A stretch of DNA of 64,000 nucleotides from Coriobacteriia bacterium (GTDB lineage Bacteria; Actinomycetota; Coriobacteriia; Anaerosomatales; Anaerosomataceae), in assembly GCA_030651765.1 (NCBI GenBank), contig JAUSBY010000012.1, positions 187,501 through 251,500 on the forward strand, written 5' to 3'. Under the pieces are notes generated by a model that was given only the letters and a program-made list of their open reading frames with translations, was not told the origin of the DNA and did no database searches. This document shows positions 1 through 9,358 of this stretch, piece after piece. Numbering within the stretch: position 1 is the stretch's first letter; each line of letters starts with the position of its first letter. Both the position numbers and the translations under genes were made by a program.

Positions 1-36
1 CTTCCCTCCCCCGGATCCACGCGAGGCCGCGGAAGG

Positions 37-66
37 TTGTATGGCCTGTCGTTTGCAGGTCATACT
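37..66 (+). promoter_or_regulatory. Putative sigma70-type promoter upstream of the first PBP gene
   Basis: A TTGTAT hexamer (37-42) and a CATACT hexamer (61-66) are separated by 18 bp, and the PBP gene starts about 100 bp downstream. Both elements are partial matches to consensus, so this is a candidate only. Confidence 0.35.
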
Positions 67-171
67 AGCACGATGAACGGCGGCCACCCCCGCCCGTGAG
101 GTACAGTGTCCGGGGACGCCGGAGCCGTGCCGTACCCCGTAATGCCACCCCCGGAAGGACCGCGTACTCGC

Positions 172-2889
172 ATGGATCGACCCGCCCGCGACAACAGAGA
201 TGATCGAGGACGCCCGCGTCCCCGGAAGCGCACGTCGAGTTCCCGCCAGAAGAGCGCGGGCGCCTCGGGTGGGGCTGCGTCATCGAGCGCTCCCCGATCG
301 CGTCAGCCAGGCGAGCCCGGGCCTACCGCCAGGTCCCGCTCGACAGCGGGCCGGAGCGCCTCTGCCGCCCGGGGCTTCACACGTGCCGGTTCGGCCCGAA
401 GCGGCGCTGCCTCGACCCGCCCTCGATCCGCCGGCGGCGCACGCACGCCGGTCCGGAAGGGCGGCCCCAAGAAGACGACACGCCTGCGCCGGATCGTTCG
501 AGTCGCGCTCATCGTCCTTGCGCTGCTGATCGCCCTCGGCGGCATTGCCGGATGCGTGGCGTACAAGCGGCTCGAGGCCGGCCTCCCGGACCTCTCCCAG
601 GGTGCGGAGCCCCTCGCGGAGACGAGCATCATCTACGACCGGCACGGCGCCATCCTCGTGGAGCTCCACGCCGAGCAGAACCGTACGTACGTGCCGCTCG
701 CCAACATGCCGGTGCATCTCCGCCAAGGCGTCATCGCCACCGAGGACCAACGCTACTACGAGCACGAAGGCGTGGACCCGCTCGGTATCGCACGCGCCCT
801 GTGGGTGAACGTGACCCAGGGTAAGCGGCACGGCGGATCGACGATCACACAGCAGTACGTCGTGAACACCTTCATCGAGCGTGAGGACACCCTGACGCGC
901 AAGGTGAAGGAGGCGATGCTCGCCTACAAGCTCGAGACGAGCTTCTCCAAAGACGAGATCTTGGAGAAGTACCTGAACGCCATCTACTTCGGCCATGGCG
1001 CGTACGGTGTACAGGCAGCCGCGGAGACGTACTTCGGCAAGGACGTGAGCGAGCTCACCACAGCCGAGAGCGCCATGATCGCGGGTCTCATCAGGTCGCC
1101 GGGATCGTTCTCTCCCCGAAACGACGAGGTAGCCGCCAGGGAGCGGCGCGCCATCGTTCTCGGCCAGATGCTCGAGCTCGGCTTCATCGACCAGCAGACC
1201 CACGACGTCGCGGCAGCCGAGGCGTTCACGCTTGCCGCGCCCGAGCCGGCCGACTCCGCTGCGCCGTACTTCGTCGAGTGGGTGAAGCAGAATCTCATCG
1301 ACCAGTACGGGCCGGATGCGGTGTTCAAGGGCGGACTCCGAGTGAAGACCACGGTCGATCCCGCCACGCAGACAGCAGCGGAGACCGCCATCACGTCGAT
1401 CCTCGACCGCGAGGATGATCCCTCGGCTGCCATCGTCGCGATCGATCCGGCCACCGGCGAGGTCCTGGCCATGGTCGGCGGCAAGGACTTCAACACTCAG
1501 CAGTTCAACGTCGCCGTCCAGGGCCTGCGTCAGCCCGGGTCGTCGTTCAAGGCGTTCGTGCTCGCCAGCGCGCTCGAGCAGGGCGTCTCGCCCGAGAAGG
1601 CATACGAGAGCCGCGCGGCGCAGTTCACGATTCCCGGAGGCCAGACCTGGAAGGTGACGGGGGCGTCGGCCGGCGGTCCTATGCGCCTGCGAGTCGCCAC
1701 CGAGAAGTCCATCAACGCGGTGTTCGCCCAGGTGATCCTCGAGATCGGCGCCGACAAGGTCGCCGACACGGCGACACGGATGGGCATCACCACCCCGATC
1801 AACGCGGTGCCCGCCATCGCACTCGGCAGTCAGGAAGTCACCCCGCTCGAGATGGCCTCGGCGTACGGAACGTTCGCCAACGGCGGCGTACACGTACCGC
1901 CACACGGCATCGTCGAGGTGGCGGATGTGACCGGAGAGGTGCTGTTCGCAGCCGACGTCCAGGGGACCGAGGCCATCACCCCCGCGGTAGCGTATCTCGT
2001 GACCGACATACTCAGGGGCGTCATCTCGAAGGGTACGGGCACTGCGGCGAAGATCGGCCGACCGGCGGCCGGCAAGACCGGGACCACCCAGGCGTATCGC
2101 GACGCATGGTTCGTCGGTTACACACCCGACCTCGTGGCGGCGGTTTGGATGGGCGACCCCGAGGCGCAGACCGAGATGGCTAACGTCCACGGCAAGAAGG
2201 TGACAGGCGGATCGTTCCCCGCGCAGATCTGGGCAGCCTTCATGAAAGCGGCGCTCAAGGACGTGAAAGCCGCCGAGTTCAACAGACCGCCAGGACTCAC
2301 GACCGAGTCCATGTGCCTCGAATCGGGCCAGAAGGCCGGTGAGTTCTGCACCTCGAAGGCGAGCGCGCTGTTCTTATCGGCTCACGTGCCCTCGCCGTGC
2401 GAGCTGCACACCGGACCGACTCTCGTGGACATCCCCAACCTGATCGGCATGATGAAGGATGAGGCGATCGCGCTGCTCAATCGCCTGTCGCTCGCCTTCA
2501 CGATCGAGGAGAAGGCGGTAGCGGGCGTTCCTGCCGGCATGGTGAGCGATCAGAGCCCCCGCTTCGGAAGTCAGGCGGCCACCGACACGGTGGTGGCAGT
2601 GATCGTGTCGACCGGCTCGCCCAAGACCGAAGCGCCGATCGCGGCATTCACCTACGCGCCGGCCGAGCCGATCGCCGATGAAGAGGTCACCTTCGACGCA
2701 ACGGACTCGACCGACGAGGACGGCACCATCGCGAAGTACTCGTGGGAGTTCGGCGACGGCACCCCGCTCGCATCCGGCGTCACCGCCACGCACACCTTCA
2801 CCGCCCCGGGCACGTACACCGTCACGCTGTGGGTGACCGATGACTCGGGGCTCGTATCGAGTCTGCCGTTGCAGATCGAGGTGCAGTAG
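172..2889 (+). CDS. Class A penicillin-binding protein (PBP1A-type) with PASTA and PKD C-terminal domains
   Basis: Bifunctional peptidoglycan glycosyltransferase/transpeptidase that polymerises and cross-links lipid II outside the membrane. A roughly 105-residue Arg/Ser/Pro-rich cytoplasmic tail is followed by one membrane segment (about residues 106-130). The GT51 domain has the catalytic-Glu motif ATEDQRYYEHEGVD. The transpeptidase has SSFK (Ser about 457, Lys about 460), the SIN triad and KTGTT (about 635). A PASTA-like domain (VDIPNLIGM...) and then a terminal PKD-type domain (YSWEFGDGT, TYTVTLWVTDDSG) follow. The PKD domain is unusual for a PBP. Upstream in-frame starts exist at 106 (GTG) and 142 (ATG). 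I chose ATG 172 because GGAAGGA lies 12 nt before it, though that spacing is long. The end is convergent with the U32 gene, 10 bp away. Confidence 0.93.
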   Translation: MDRPARDNRDDRGRPRPRKRTSSSRQKSAGASGGAASSSAPRSRQPGEPGPTARSRSTAGRSASAARGFTRAGSARSGAASTRPRSAGGARTPVRKGGPKKTTRLRRIVRVALIVLALLIALGGIAGCVAYKRLEAGLPDLSQGAEPLAETSIIYDRHGAILVELHAEQNRTYVPLANMPVHLRQGVIATEDQRYYEHEGVDPLGIARALWVNVTQGKRHGGSTITQQYVVNTFIEREDTLTRKVKEAMLAYKLETSFSKDEILEKYLNAIYFGHGAYGVQAAAETYFGKDVSELTTAESAMIAGLIRSPGSFSPRNDEVAARERRAIVLGQMLELGFIDQQTHDVAAAEAFTLAAPEPADSAAPYFVEWVKQNLIDQYGPDAVFKGGLRVKTTVDPATQTAAETAITSILDREDDPSAAIVAIDPATGEVLAMVGGKDFNTQQFNVAVQGLRQPGSSFKAFVLASALEQGVSPEKAYESRAAQFTIPGGQTWKVTGASAGGPMRLRVATEKSINAVFAQVILEIGADKVADTATRMGITTPINAVPAIALGSQEVTPLEMASAYGTFANGGVHVPPHGIVEVADVTGEVLFAADVQGTEAITPAVAYLVTDILRGVISKGTGTAAKIGRPAAGKTGTTQAYRDAWFVGYTPDLVAAVWMGDPEAQTEMANVHGKKVTGGSFPAQIWAAFMKAALKDVKAAEFNRPPGLTTESMCLESGQKAGEFCTSKASALFLSAHVPSPCELHTGPTLVDIPNLIGMMKDEAIALLNRLSLAFTIEEKAVAGVPAGMVSDQSPRFGSQAATDTVVAVIVSTGSPKTEAPIAAFTYAPAEPIADEEVTFDATDSTDEDGTIAKYSWEFGDGTPLASGVTATHTFTAPGTYTVTLWVTDDSGLVSSLPLQIEVQ

Positions 2890-2899
2890 CCGGTTAAGG

Positions 2900-5302
2900 C
2901 TAGACCACCCCGCGGAAGAAGTGGCCGCTCGTGGAAGGCTCGACGAGCGGTGAGCCCGGGGGCGGACCACCCTCGGCCACGTTCCTGAGCGCTGCGCCGA
3001 ACGCGCGGGTCACGTCAGCGGCGCGCGTCGGCCCCTCATCGCAGAAGTCCAGCCGGATGGACGCAACGCCGGCCGCGACGATCTCGTCGAGCGCCCTGGA
3101 CAGATCGAGCGTCACGGCGTTCATGATGTGCGAGCGCCCCGACGGGTCTGTGGTGACGGGAAACTCGTAGCCCTTCTGGTCGCGCAGGCGCCACCAGCGA
3201 TCGCGGCGCGCGCAGGTGGCACACTGGCGGCTACACGGTCCGGACGCCTGAAGCACGCACTGCTCGGCGACCATGAGCTCGAGCCGGCCCCACGCGATGC
3301 ATCCGACCGGGACCGGTGAGCCGCCCGCCAGGTCCGCCAGCTGCCGGCCCGAGAGCTCGGGCGATGCCCAGACGTGCCCGGCGCCCAGACCGGCTATCGC
3401 GGTCGCACTGTGGATGTTCAGGACGTTGAGCGGCCAGTCCGCCGAGACCGGGCCGCGACCGGCGGCCCCGGCGAGCAGACCGAGGTTGCCGACCGTGACC
3501 TGCTCCCCATCCAGGTGCTCCGCCAGCCCGGCGACCTCGTTCGGCCACGCGATCCTCGGCAACAGCGGGCGGACGCCCGCCGGCAACGGCGCACCCGGCA
3601 GTCCGAAGACACGCACGTACGCCTCGTCAGCACCCGCCGCAAGACACGCCTCGGCGGTGGGAACATCCCACGCTGTTGCGACCACCAGGGGCGTCCCTGC
3701 GCGCCGACGTCGTGACCGGGGGTCGGGCACGCGCGGCGCCTGCTTGCGCCGGTCGGCCCACGGCTCGAGCAGGCGCTCCCCAAGACGCGCGAGCGCCTCA
3801 CGCCGGACCGCGTGCAGCGCCGAATACCCCACGCCGGCGTCGGCATCGAGCGCGATGTCCCATCCGGCCGCACGGAATCCCGAGCCTCCGAGGCGTCCGA
3901 CGTGCTCCATGACCTCCTCGGCCGTGATCGCCTTGGTGCGCGCGGGCTCGATTTCGGGCCCCTCGACTGTGGCCGACACTCCTGCGGCCGACGCGGTCAT
4001 GGCCAGCGGCTCCCCCGCATGCAGGGTCACCGAGAAGCTCACCTGCACCGCGCGGTGGTCGGTCGCCGCGGTTCCCGCAAACGTCCTGCGTGCTGCTGCG
4101 GCAAGCGCAGCATCCGCGACACGGAACACGCGGTCCCCCGTGCTCGCCTGCCCTTCGACGACGATGCGCACGGACTGTCCGGCCGCGGCCGTCTGGACCC
4201 GCTGGCCGTCGACCTCTATCTCTCCCGCCCGCTGCGCGAAGCGTCCTGCCCGCGTCCACATCTCGAGCGTGTCGCGCGGGCCGAGGGCTCGCTCCAGTGC
4301 GATCGTCGCTCTGCCTTCGGCCACCGACGTGACACGTCCAAGCAGCACGCCGCGATTGTTGGGCCGCGAGTAGCTCATGAGGGCCTCGCCGCGCTCCCGG
4401 GTGAGATACGCGTCCGTGAAGCCGCGGCTGAACGCCTCTTCAAGCAGCTCCCACTCGGCAGGACTCACGCTGTAGCCGCCCGGATCGGCAAGCGCGCGGT
4501 CGAGCGCGGCGCGGTAGACGCCGGTCACGATCGCGACATACTCGGGAGACTTCATGCGGCCCTCGATCTTGAGCGCACGCACGCCGGCGCCGATGAGCGA
4601 CGGCAGGTGGGCGATGCCCGCCATGTCCTTCGGTGAGAGAAGGTAGCGCCCGGGCACGCCGACCGGAGTACCCGTCTGATCGAGCAGTTCGTACGGCAGC
4701 CGACAGGGCTGTGCGCACATGCCCCGGTTGGCCGAGCGCCTGCCGATCATCGACGAGATGAGGCACTGGCCGGAGTACGAGTAGCAGATCGCGCCATGCA
4801 CGAACGTCTCGACTTCTACGCCGGTCTCGGCGCACGCCCGCACCGCATCGGCAGGGAGTTCCCGCGCCAGGGTCACGCGAGTCGCGCCGAGCCCCGCGAG
4901 AGCACGCACACTCTCGGCGTTCATCGCGTCGATCTGTGTGGAGGCGTGAATGCGCACGTCGGGAAGCTCGCGTGCCACGAGCCGGAGTAGCCCGAGGTCC
5001 TGCACGATGACCGCATCGACACCCGTGGCCCACGCCTGGTCGATCATGGTGAGTGCCGAGGCCATCTCCCGCGGGAGCACGACGACGTTGGCGGTGAGGT
5101 ACACGCGCGCGCCGCGCAGGTGCGCGAAGCGCGTGCCCTCGGCCAGCGACGCGAGATCGAAGTTGGCGGCGCCGCGACGCGCGTTCAGCTCACCCAGGCC
5201 GAGGTAGACCGCGTCGGCGCCGTTGTTGACAGCTGCGACGAGCGCCTCGGGGCCGCCCGCGGGCGCGAGCAACTCGACGATGGAAGAACCGGAGATATTC
5301 AA
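2900..5302 (-). CDS. U32 peptidase-family protein (RlhA/TrhP-like, two-domain)
   Basis: An 800-residue protein of the U32 family. Many members are now known to act in RNA hydroxylation (RlhA on 23S rRNA, TrhP on tRNA) rather than proteolysis. The N-terminal half opens with ELLAPAGGPEAL. It holds the family signature around GAICYSYSGQCLISSM and NRGMCAQPCR, which supplies the conserved cysteines. A middle region matches the length of the DUF3656-type insertion of RlhA. The C-terminal part has a second U32-like segment with GPCSRQCATCARRD. The start is TTG at 5302 with AAAGGT about 5 nt upstream. The gene is convergent with the first PBP gene and divergent from the second. The exact RNA substrate cannot be told from sequence. 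Confidence 0.88.
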   Translation of the reverse strand: MNISGSSIVELLAPAGGPEALVAAVNNGADAVYLGLGELNARRGAANFDLASLAEGTRFAHLRGARVYLTANVVVLPREMASALTMIDQAWATGVDAVIVQDLGLLRLVARELPDVRIHASTQIDAMNAESVRALAGLGATRVTLARELPADAVRACAETGVEVETFVHGAICYSYSGQCLISSMIGRRSANRGMCAQPCRLPYELLDQTGTPVGVPGRYLLSPKDMAGIAHLPSLIGAGVRALKIEGRMKSPEYVAIVTGVYRAALDRALADPGGYSVSPAEWELLEEAFSRGFTDAYLTRERGEALMSYSRPNNRGVLLGRVTSVAEGRATIALERALGPRDTLEMWTRAGRFAQRAGEIEVDGQRVQTAAAGQSVRIVVEGQASTGDRVFRVADAALAAAARRTFAGTAATDHRAVQVSFSVTLHAGEPLAMTASAAGVSATVEGPEIEPARTKAITAEEVMEHVGRLGGSGFRAAGWDIALDADAGVGYSALHAVRREALARLGERLLEPWADRRKQAPRVPDPRSRRRRAGTPLVVATAWDVPTAEACLAAGADEAYVRVFGLPGAPLPAGVRPLLPRIAWPNEVAGLAEHLDGEQVTVGNLGLLAGAAGRGPVSADWPLNVLNIHSATAIAGLGAGHVWASPELSGRQLADLAGGSPVPVGCIAWGRLELMVAEQCVLQASGPCSRQCATCARRDRWWRLRDQKGYEFPVTTDPSGRSHIMNAVTLDLSRALDEIVAAGVASIRLDFCDEGPTRAADVTRAFGAALRNVAEGGPPPGSPLVEPSTSGHFFRGVV

Positions 5303-5367
5303 CGGTTACCTTTCGGGGAGGAACCCGCAGGGCATGTGGCACGTCGGACGCTATACTATGAGGCTGA

Positions 5368-5387
5368 CCGTGCCGAACCTGGCACGG
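5368..5387. promoter_or_regulatory. Perfect 20-bp inverted repeat in the U32/PBP divergent intergenic region
   Basis: CCGTGCC (5368-5374) and GGCACGG (5381-5387) flank a 6-bp spacer, giving a perfect 7-bp-arm dyad between the divergent starts at 5302 and 5436. A CATAAT hexamer (5404-5409) lies just downstream toward the PBP gene and could be its -10 box. The dyad could be an operator or a small RNA hairpin; its function is inferred from position only. Confidence 0.4.
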
Positions 5388-5435
5388 CAGGCATATACCA
5401 GGCCATAATAGACCGTTGAACCGAGAGGGGTCCGT

Positions 5436-7679
5436 TTGTCCAGACGCAGCAGACTCCGCCGACACACGCGTTCGTCGGCACCCCGGGTGATCATCGGCGC
5501 ACTCGCGCTGACGGTCGTCATGAGCCTGCTCGCCTCCGGCACAGGCGTCGCCGTGGCCGTCGGCATCGCGTCCTCGTGGCTCGAAGGCCTCCCGGATATC
5601 AACGACCCCAATGCCTTCAACGTGGCGCAGACGACCAAGATCTACTCGGCGGACGGCGTACTGCTCGCCAACCTGTACCTGGAGAACCGCCAGGTAGTGC
5701 CACTGGAAGACATATCGCCGCACCTGCTCCACGCCGTCGTCGCGGTTGAGGACGAGCGCTTCTACCAGCACAACGGAGTGGACTTCATCGGCCTCTCGCG
5801 CGCGGTCGTCACCAACGTGACCACCGGCCGTCGCGAAGGCGCGTCGACGCTCACCCAGCAGTTCATCCGCAACACGGTCCTCGCCGACGAACGGTTCGAT
5901 ATCTCGGTCAAGCGCAAGGTGCGCGAAGCGTGGCTCGCGCTTGAGCTGGAGAAGACGCACTCGAAGGACGAGATCCTCGCGATGTACCTCAACACCGTCT
6001 ACTACGGTGAGGGCGCATACGGCGCCGAGGCCGCATCGCTCACGTACTTCAACAAACACGCGAGCGAGTTGACGGTGGCCGAAGCGGCGCTGCTCGCGGG
6101 CCTTCCGCAGGCACCGAGCCGACTCACACCCTACGACAACCCCGACGGCGCCGTCTCGCGCCGGCAGTGGGTGCTCTCCAAGCTGTTCGAGCAAGGCTAC
6201 GTCTCGAGCGACGAATACGAAGCCGCCAAGGTCGAGGACCTGCGACTCGCACGCTCGACCGAGCTCGATGAGCAGGGCGTGTACAAGGCGCCGTACTTCG
6301 TGGCGCATGTCAAGAAGCTCCTACAAGACGAGTACGGCACATCGCTCGTGTTCAAAGGCGGCCTGACGGTCCACACGACGCTCGACACCACGATGCAGAC
6401 CTACGCCGAGGAGGCGTCGCGCAGCGTGCTCGACCGCGCTGACGACCCCGACAACGCGCTCGTGGCGATCGAACCCTCAACCGGCTACATCAAGGCGCTC
6501 GTCGGCGGACGCGACTGGAACACGAACAAGTTCAACTTCGCAACCCAGGCACGTCGGCAACCCGGATCGTCGTTCAAGGTCTTCACCCTCGTGACGGCGC
6601 TCGAGGAGGGCATGCCGCCGAGGCGCATGCTGAACTCGGCCTCCCCCGCGATCATCCCCACCGGCGGCCGGCCATGGAAAGTCGGTAACGCCGAGGGCGG
6701 CGGCGGGCGAGGGTACATCACCCTGCAGTCCGCTACGGTCGGATCGGTGAACACCGCCTTCGCGCGTCTGATCGCCGAGATCGGCGCCGAGAAGGTCGTT
6801 CTCACGGCGCGCCGGATGGGCATCGAGAGCGACATCCAGCCGTTCCTGTCGATCACCCTCGGCAGCCAGGAGGTAACCCCGCTCGAGATGGCTTCGGCGT
6901 TCGGCACGCTCGCCGCCGACGGCAGGCACTTCCCGCACACCGCGATCACGAAGATCGTCGACGCGCAGGGCGAGATCGTCTTCGAGCATGTGCCCGAGGG
7001 CGACCAGGTCATCGAGCACAGTATCGCGTACGCGGCGACGCAGATACTCAAGGGCGTCATCTCCGGCGGCACCGCTCGTCGCGCCGCTATCGGGCGTCCG
7101 GCGGCAGGCAAGACCGGCACCACGCAGGACTACCGCGACGCATGGTTCGTCGGCTATACGCCGGACCTGGCCTGCTCGGTGTGGATGGGATACACGCCCG
7201 AGCGGCCGATGCGCAGCGTCCACGGACGGCGGGTCTTCGGCGGCACCTTCCCCGCCGAGATATGGCAGAAGTTCATGAGCCAGGCGCTCGCGAACACGCC
7301 GAAGAACGACTTCAACCCCGCCCCCGCTCCGAAGTACACCTGGAAGGACGAGTGGGATATCCCAAGCAAGTCCGTCCCGAACCTTGCCGGCCTGACACAG
7401 GCCGGCGCGATCGAGGCGCTCAAGAGCGCGGGCTTCGAGGACTACGAGATCACGTCCATGTACCACGACACCATCAAGAGCGGCCTGGTGGCCTCTCAAT
7501 CGCCCGCAGCCGGAAGCAAGGTCGACCCTAACAAGACGGTCGTACAGATCGCGATATCAAAGGGCCCGGACCCCAACAAGCCGAAGCCGCCACCGCCTGC
7601 GCCGCCGCCCGAGCCGAAGCCTGAACCCGAACCCAAGCCCGACCCGGAGCCTGAGCCTACATCCACGCCCACTCCGTAA
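5436..7679 (+). CDS. Class A penicillin-binding protein (PBP1A-type) with PASTA domain and Pro-rich tail
   Basis: A second bifunctional glycosyltransferase/transpeptidase of 747 residues, clearly paralogous to the PBP at the left edge. A short cytoplasmic N-terminus and one membrane segment (about residues 18-45) lead to a GT51 domain with VEDERFYQHNGVD. The transpeptidase has SSFK (Ser about 378, Lys about 381), SVN and KTGTTQDYRDAWF. A PASTA domain (VPNLAGLTQAGAIEAL) is followed by a roughly 40-residue Pro/Glu/Lys-rich tail that ends the protein and probably lies in the wall. The start is TTG at 5436, preceded by GAGAGGGG with about 5 nt spacing. The gene stands alone and ends before a strong hairpin terminator. 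Confidence 0.93.
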   Translation: MSRRSRLRRHTRSSAPRVIIGALALTVVMSLLASGTGVAVAVGIASSWLEGLPDINDPNAFNVAQTTKIYSADGVLLANLYLENRQVVPLEDISPHLLHAVVAVEDERFYQHNGVDFIGLSRAVVTNVTTGRREGASTLTQQFIRNTVLADERFDISVKRKVREAWLALELEKTHSKDEILAMYLNTVYYGEGAYGAEAASLTYFNKHASELTVAEAALLAGLPQAPSRLTPYDNPDGAVSRRQWVLSKLFEQGYVSSDEYEAAKVEDLRLARSTELDEQGVYKAPYFVAHVKKLLQDEYGTSLVFKGGLTVHTTLDTTMQTYAEEASRSVLDRADDPDNALVAIEPSTGYIKALVGGRDWNTNKFNFATQARRQPGSSFKVFTLVTALEEGMPPRRMLNSASPAIIPTGGRPWKVGNAEGGGGRGYITLQSATVGSVNTAFARLIAEIGAEKVVLTARRMGIESDIQPFLSITLGSQEVTPLEMASAFGTLAADGRHFPHTAITKIVDAQGEIVFEHVPEGDQVIEHSIAYAATQILKGVISGGTARRAAIGRPAAGKTGTTQDYRDAWFVGYTPDLACSVWMGYTPERPMRSVHGRRVFGGTFPAEIWQKFMSQALANTPKNDFNPAPAPKYTWKDEWDIPSKSVPNLAGLTQAGAIEALKSAGFEDYEITSMYHDTIKSGLVASQSPAAGSKVDPNKTVVQIAISKGPDPNKPKPPPPAPPPEPKPEPEPKPDPEPEPTSTPTP

Positions 7680-7689
7680 GCCGAGACCC

Positions 7690-7725
7690 ACGAAGTCCCC
7701 GAGCGCACGCGACCGGGGACTTCGT
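7690..7725. terminator. Bidirectional hairpin terminator between converging PBP and NIF3-like genes
   Basis: ACGAAGTCCCC (7690-7700) pairs perfectly with GGGGACTTCGT (7715-7725), an 11-bp stem with a 14-nt loop, between two convergent genes. No long U tract is present. Confidence 0.75.
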
Positions 7726-7745
7726 CGTGTCGCTCCCTCGTTGAA

Positions 7746-8699
7746 TCACGCGCGGGAGATGCGCACCATCCCCGACGTACAGAACACCTCGACGCCCTGG
7801 CTCTCGATGCGGTCGAGAACGAGGTTCATGCCGAGCGCATCGGAGCTCACATGGCCGGCGATCACGAGGTTCAGTTTGAGCTTCTCGGCGTGCTTCTTGT
7901 GCTCCTCGGAGTAGTGCATGCCGACGAGGGTGTCCACACCAGCGGCCACCAGCCTGTCCAGCGCCTCCTTGGGGCCCTCGGTGCCGCCGGTCATGTCCAC
8001 GTGACACGTGCCGCAGCGCCCGGAGCCGTTGCCCTGGATGAGGACAGGCCCGTACCCCTTCTTGGCTGCATCGGCATACTCGGGCACCGAGTGCAGGAGC
8101 TTCACGAGGTCGTCGAGCGTGCGCGGCGCCTCGCCGTCGATAAGCTGTTGGACGAACCGGTTGACGCTGTTGTCGGCCGGGGTATGGCACGACATCGAGG
8201 CCAGGCCGAGGAGGCGCGCGGCGTCGATGGCCCGGTAGTGGTTGTACGGCATGAGCTTGCGCATGATCTCCTCGGCTCGCGGAGCGATGAGCGCATCGGC
8301 GACGCCGATGCCCACGCCGCGCGCGGCCCAGAGGTCGGCCTGCATGTACATCACGCGGTGCAGGTTGGCGAAGCCGGGGCCCTCGGGGTGGTGGGCGAAC
8401 ACGAGGTCGATGGCCGCGCCGCGCTCGCGCAGGCGATCGGCGAGGAGCACCTCGCCCACCTCCATGTCGATGCCCGTGATGAGCCCGCGCACCTCGAGGT
8501 CGGGACCGCCCTCGGCGATGCGCGTATCGTCGTACGGGTTGGTGAGCCGCTCGGTGTCGAAGAAGACCTTCTCGTCCTCCGACAGCTTCTCGAACTCCCT
8601 CTTCGCCGCCGCGAGCACGTGGCCGATCTCCTCGCGCGAGCGCGCGTCGGCTTCGATTCCCGCCTCGATGGCCGTCGTGTAGATGTCCTGCAGCTTCAT
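7746..8699 (-). CDS. NIF3-like metal-binding protein (putative)
   Basis: A 317-residue cytoplasmic protein that I read as NIF3/YbgI-like, from the metal-ligand style motifs AHHPEGPG and, near the C-terminus, GMHYSEEHKKH and NLVIAGHVSSDALGMN. NIF3 proteins bind a dinuclear metal centre and their reaction is poorly defined. Residues around SGRCGTCHVDMTGG contain a CxxCH, but no signal peptide is present. ATG at 8699 has AGGGGGA about 6 nt upstream and overlaps the glycosylase stop as ATGA, so the two are probably translationally coupled. The family call is moderate; the fold assignment needs a structure-based comparison. Confidence 0.6.
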   Translation of the reverse strand: MKLQDIYTTAIEAGIEADARSREEIGHVLAAAKREFEKLSEDEKVFFDTERLTNPYDDTRIAEGGPDLEVRGLITGIDMEVGEVLLADRLRERGAAIDLVFAHHPEGPGFANLHRVMYMQADLWAARGVGIGVADALIAPRAEEIMRKLMPYNHYRAIDAARLLGLASMSCHTPADNSVNRFVQQLIDGEAPRTLDDLVKLLHSVPEYADAAKKGYGPVLIQGNGSGRCGTCHVDMTGGTEGPKEALDRLVAAGVDTLVGMHYSEEHKKHAEKLKLNLVIAGHVSSDALGMNLVLDRIESQGVEVFCTSGMVRISRA

Positions 8700-9358
8700 G
8701 CCGTCCCCCTCATCTGTCCGCCGACCGCACGCCCGGGCGACCTCGGTCCGGTACGCCCACGCGACACGTATCGGTTATCTGTCAGGTAGAAGCGTAACGG
8801 AAGGTCGTGACCGGCGCTCAACCCGATCCGCCCGCTGGCGCCCACGCGGTCATCGTCCACCCCGGCTGCATCGTACACCGCGATCTCACCGCCGAGTGTG
8901 ACCCCGGTGTGACCCAGGTCTATCCCGAGCGCGCTCGCGAGCTTGCCGGGTCCGTTCGTGAGTTCGGAGTCCGCTCGGCCAGCACGGCGTGCCTCCATCA
9001 CCTCAAGGCCCGAGACCGGCTCGATCGCCCGGACGAGGACCGCGCCCGCGACGCCCTGACCCTCCGTCACCAGGTTGAGCATGTGATGGTTGCCGTAGGT
9101 GAGGTACACGTATGCGCACCCGGGCGGGCCGTACATGACGCGGTTGCGCGCGGTCACGCCCCTGGTGGCCGCATGTGACCCGGGGTCGTCCGAGCCGAGG
9201 TACGCCTCGGTCTCCACGATGACTCCGGCCGTGAACACGCCGCCCGCACGGCTCGCGAGCACCTTCCCGAGGAGTTCCCGCGCAACGGTGGCGGTGGGCC
9301 GGGCGAAGAATGCCGCCGACAGGATGCGCGCCGGGTCGGGCTCGAAGCTGCCGGTCAC
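8696..9358 (-). CDS. mpg: 3-methyladenine DNA glycosylase (AAG/MPG family)
   Basis: A 220-residue base-excision repair glycosylase that removes alkylated and deaminated purines. Family motifs are clear: ARELLGKVL near the N-terminus, IVETEAYLGSDDPGSHA with the catalytic Glu, RNRVMYGPPGCAYVYLTYG, and LTNGPGKLASALGI. The reading frame extends far upstream of the family start. GTG at 9358 is chosen because it gives the usual family length and overlaps the polX stop as GTGA. It sits between polX and the NIF3-like gene, both joined by 4-nt overlaps, so the three genes form a coupled block. Confidence 0.9.
   Translation of the reverse strand: MTGSFEPDPARILSAAFFARPTATVARELLGKVLASRAGGVFTAGVIVETEAYLGSDDPGSHAATRGVTARNRVMYGPPGCAYVYLTYGNHHMLNLVTEGQGVAGAVLVRAIEPVSGLEVMEARRAGRADSELTNGPGKLASALGIDLGHTGVTLGGEIAVYDAAGVDDDRVGASGRIGLSAGHDLPLRFYLTDNRYVSRGRTGPRSPGRAVGGQMRGTA

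Noticed and set aside
280-2190. Long minus-strand open frame (about 636 codons) opposite the first PBP gene
   Set aside because: It is antisense to a gene with complete GT51 and transpeptidase motifs, has no recognisable domain, and is the usual consequence of high GC content.
5190-6308. Minus-strand frame overlapping the second PBP gene and the U32 start
   Set aside because: It covers both a divergent promoter region and conserved PBP motifs, so it is a shadow frame.
7938-8046. CxxCH motif (CGTCH) in the NIF3-like protein, read as a possible haem site
   Set aside because: The protein has no signal peptide or membrane segment and cytochrome c maturation occurs outside the membrane; a metal or structural role is more likely.
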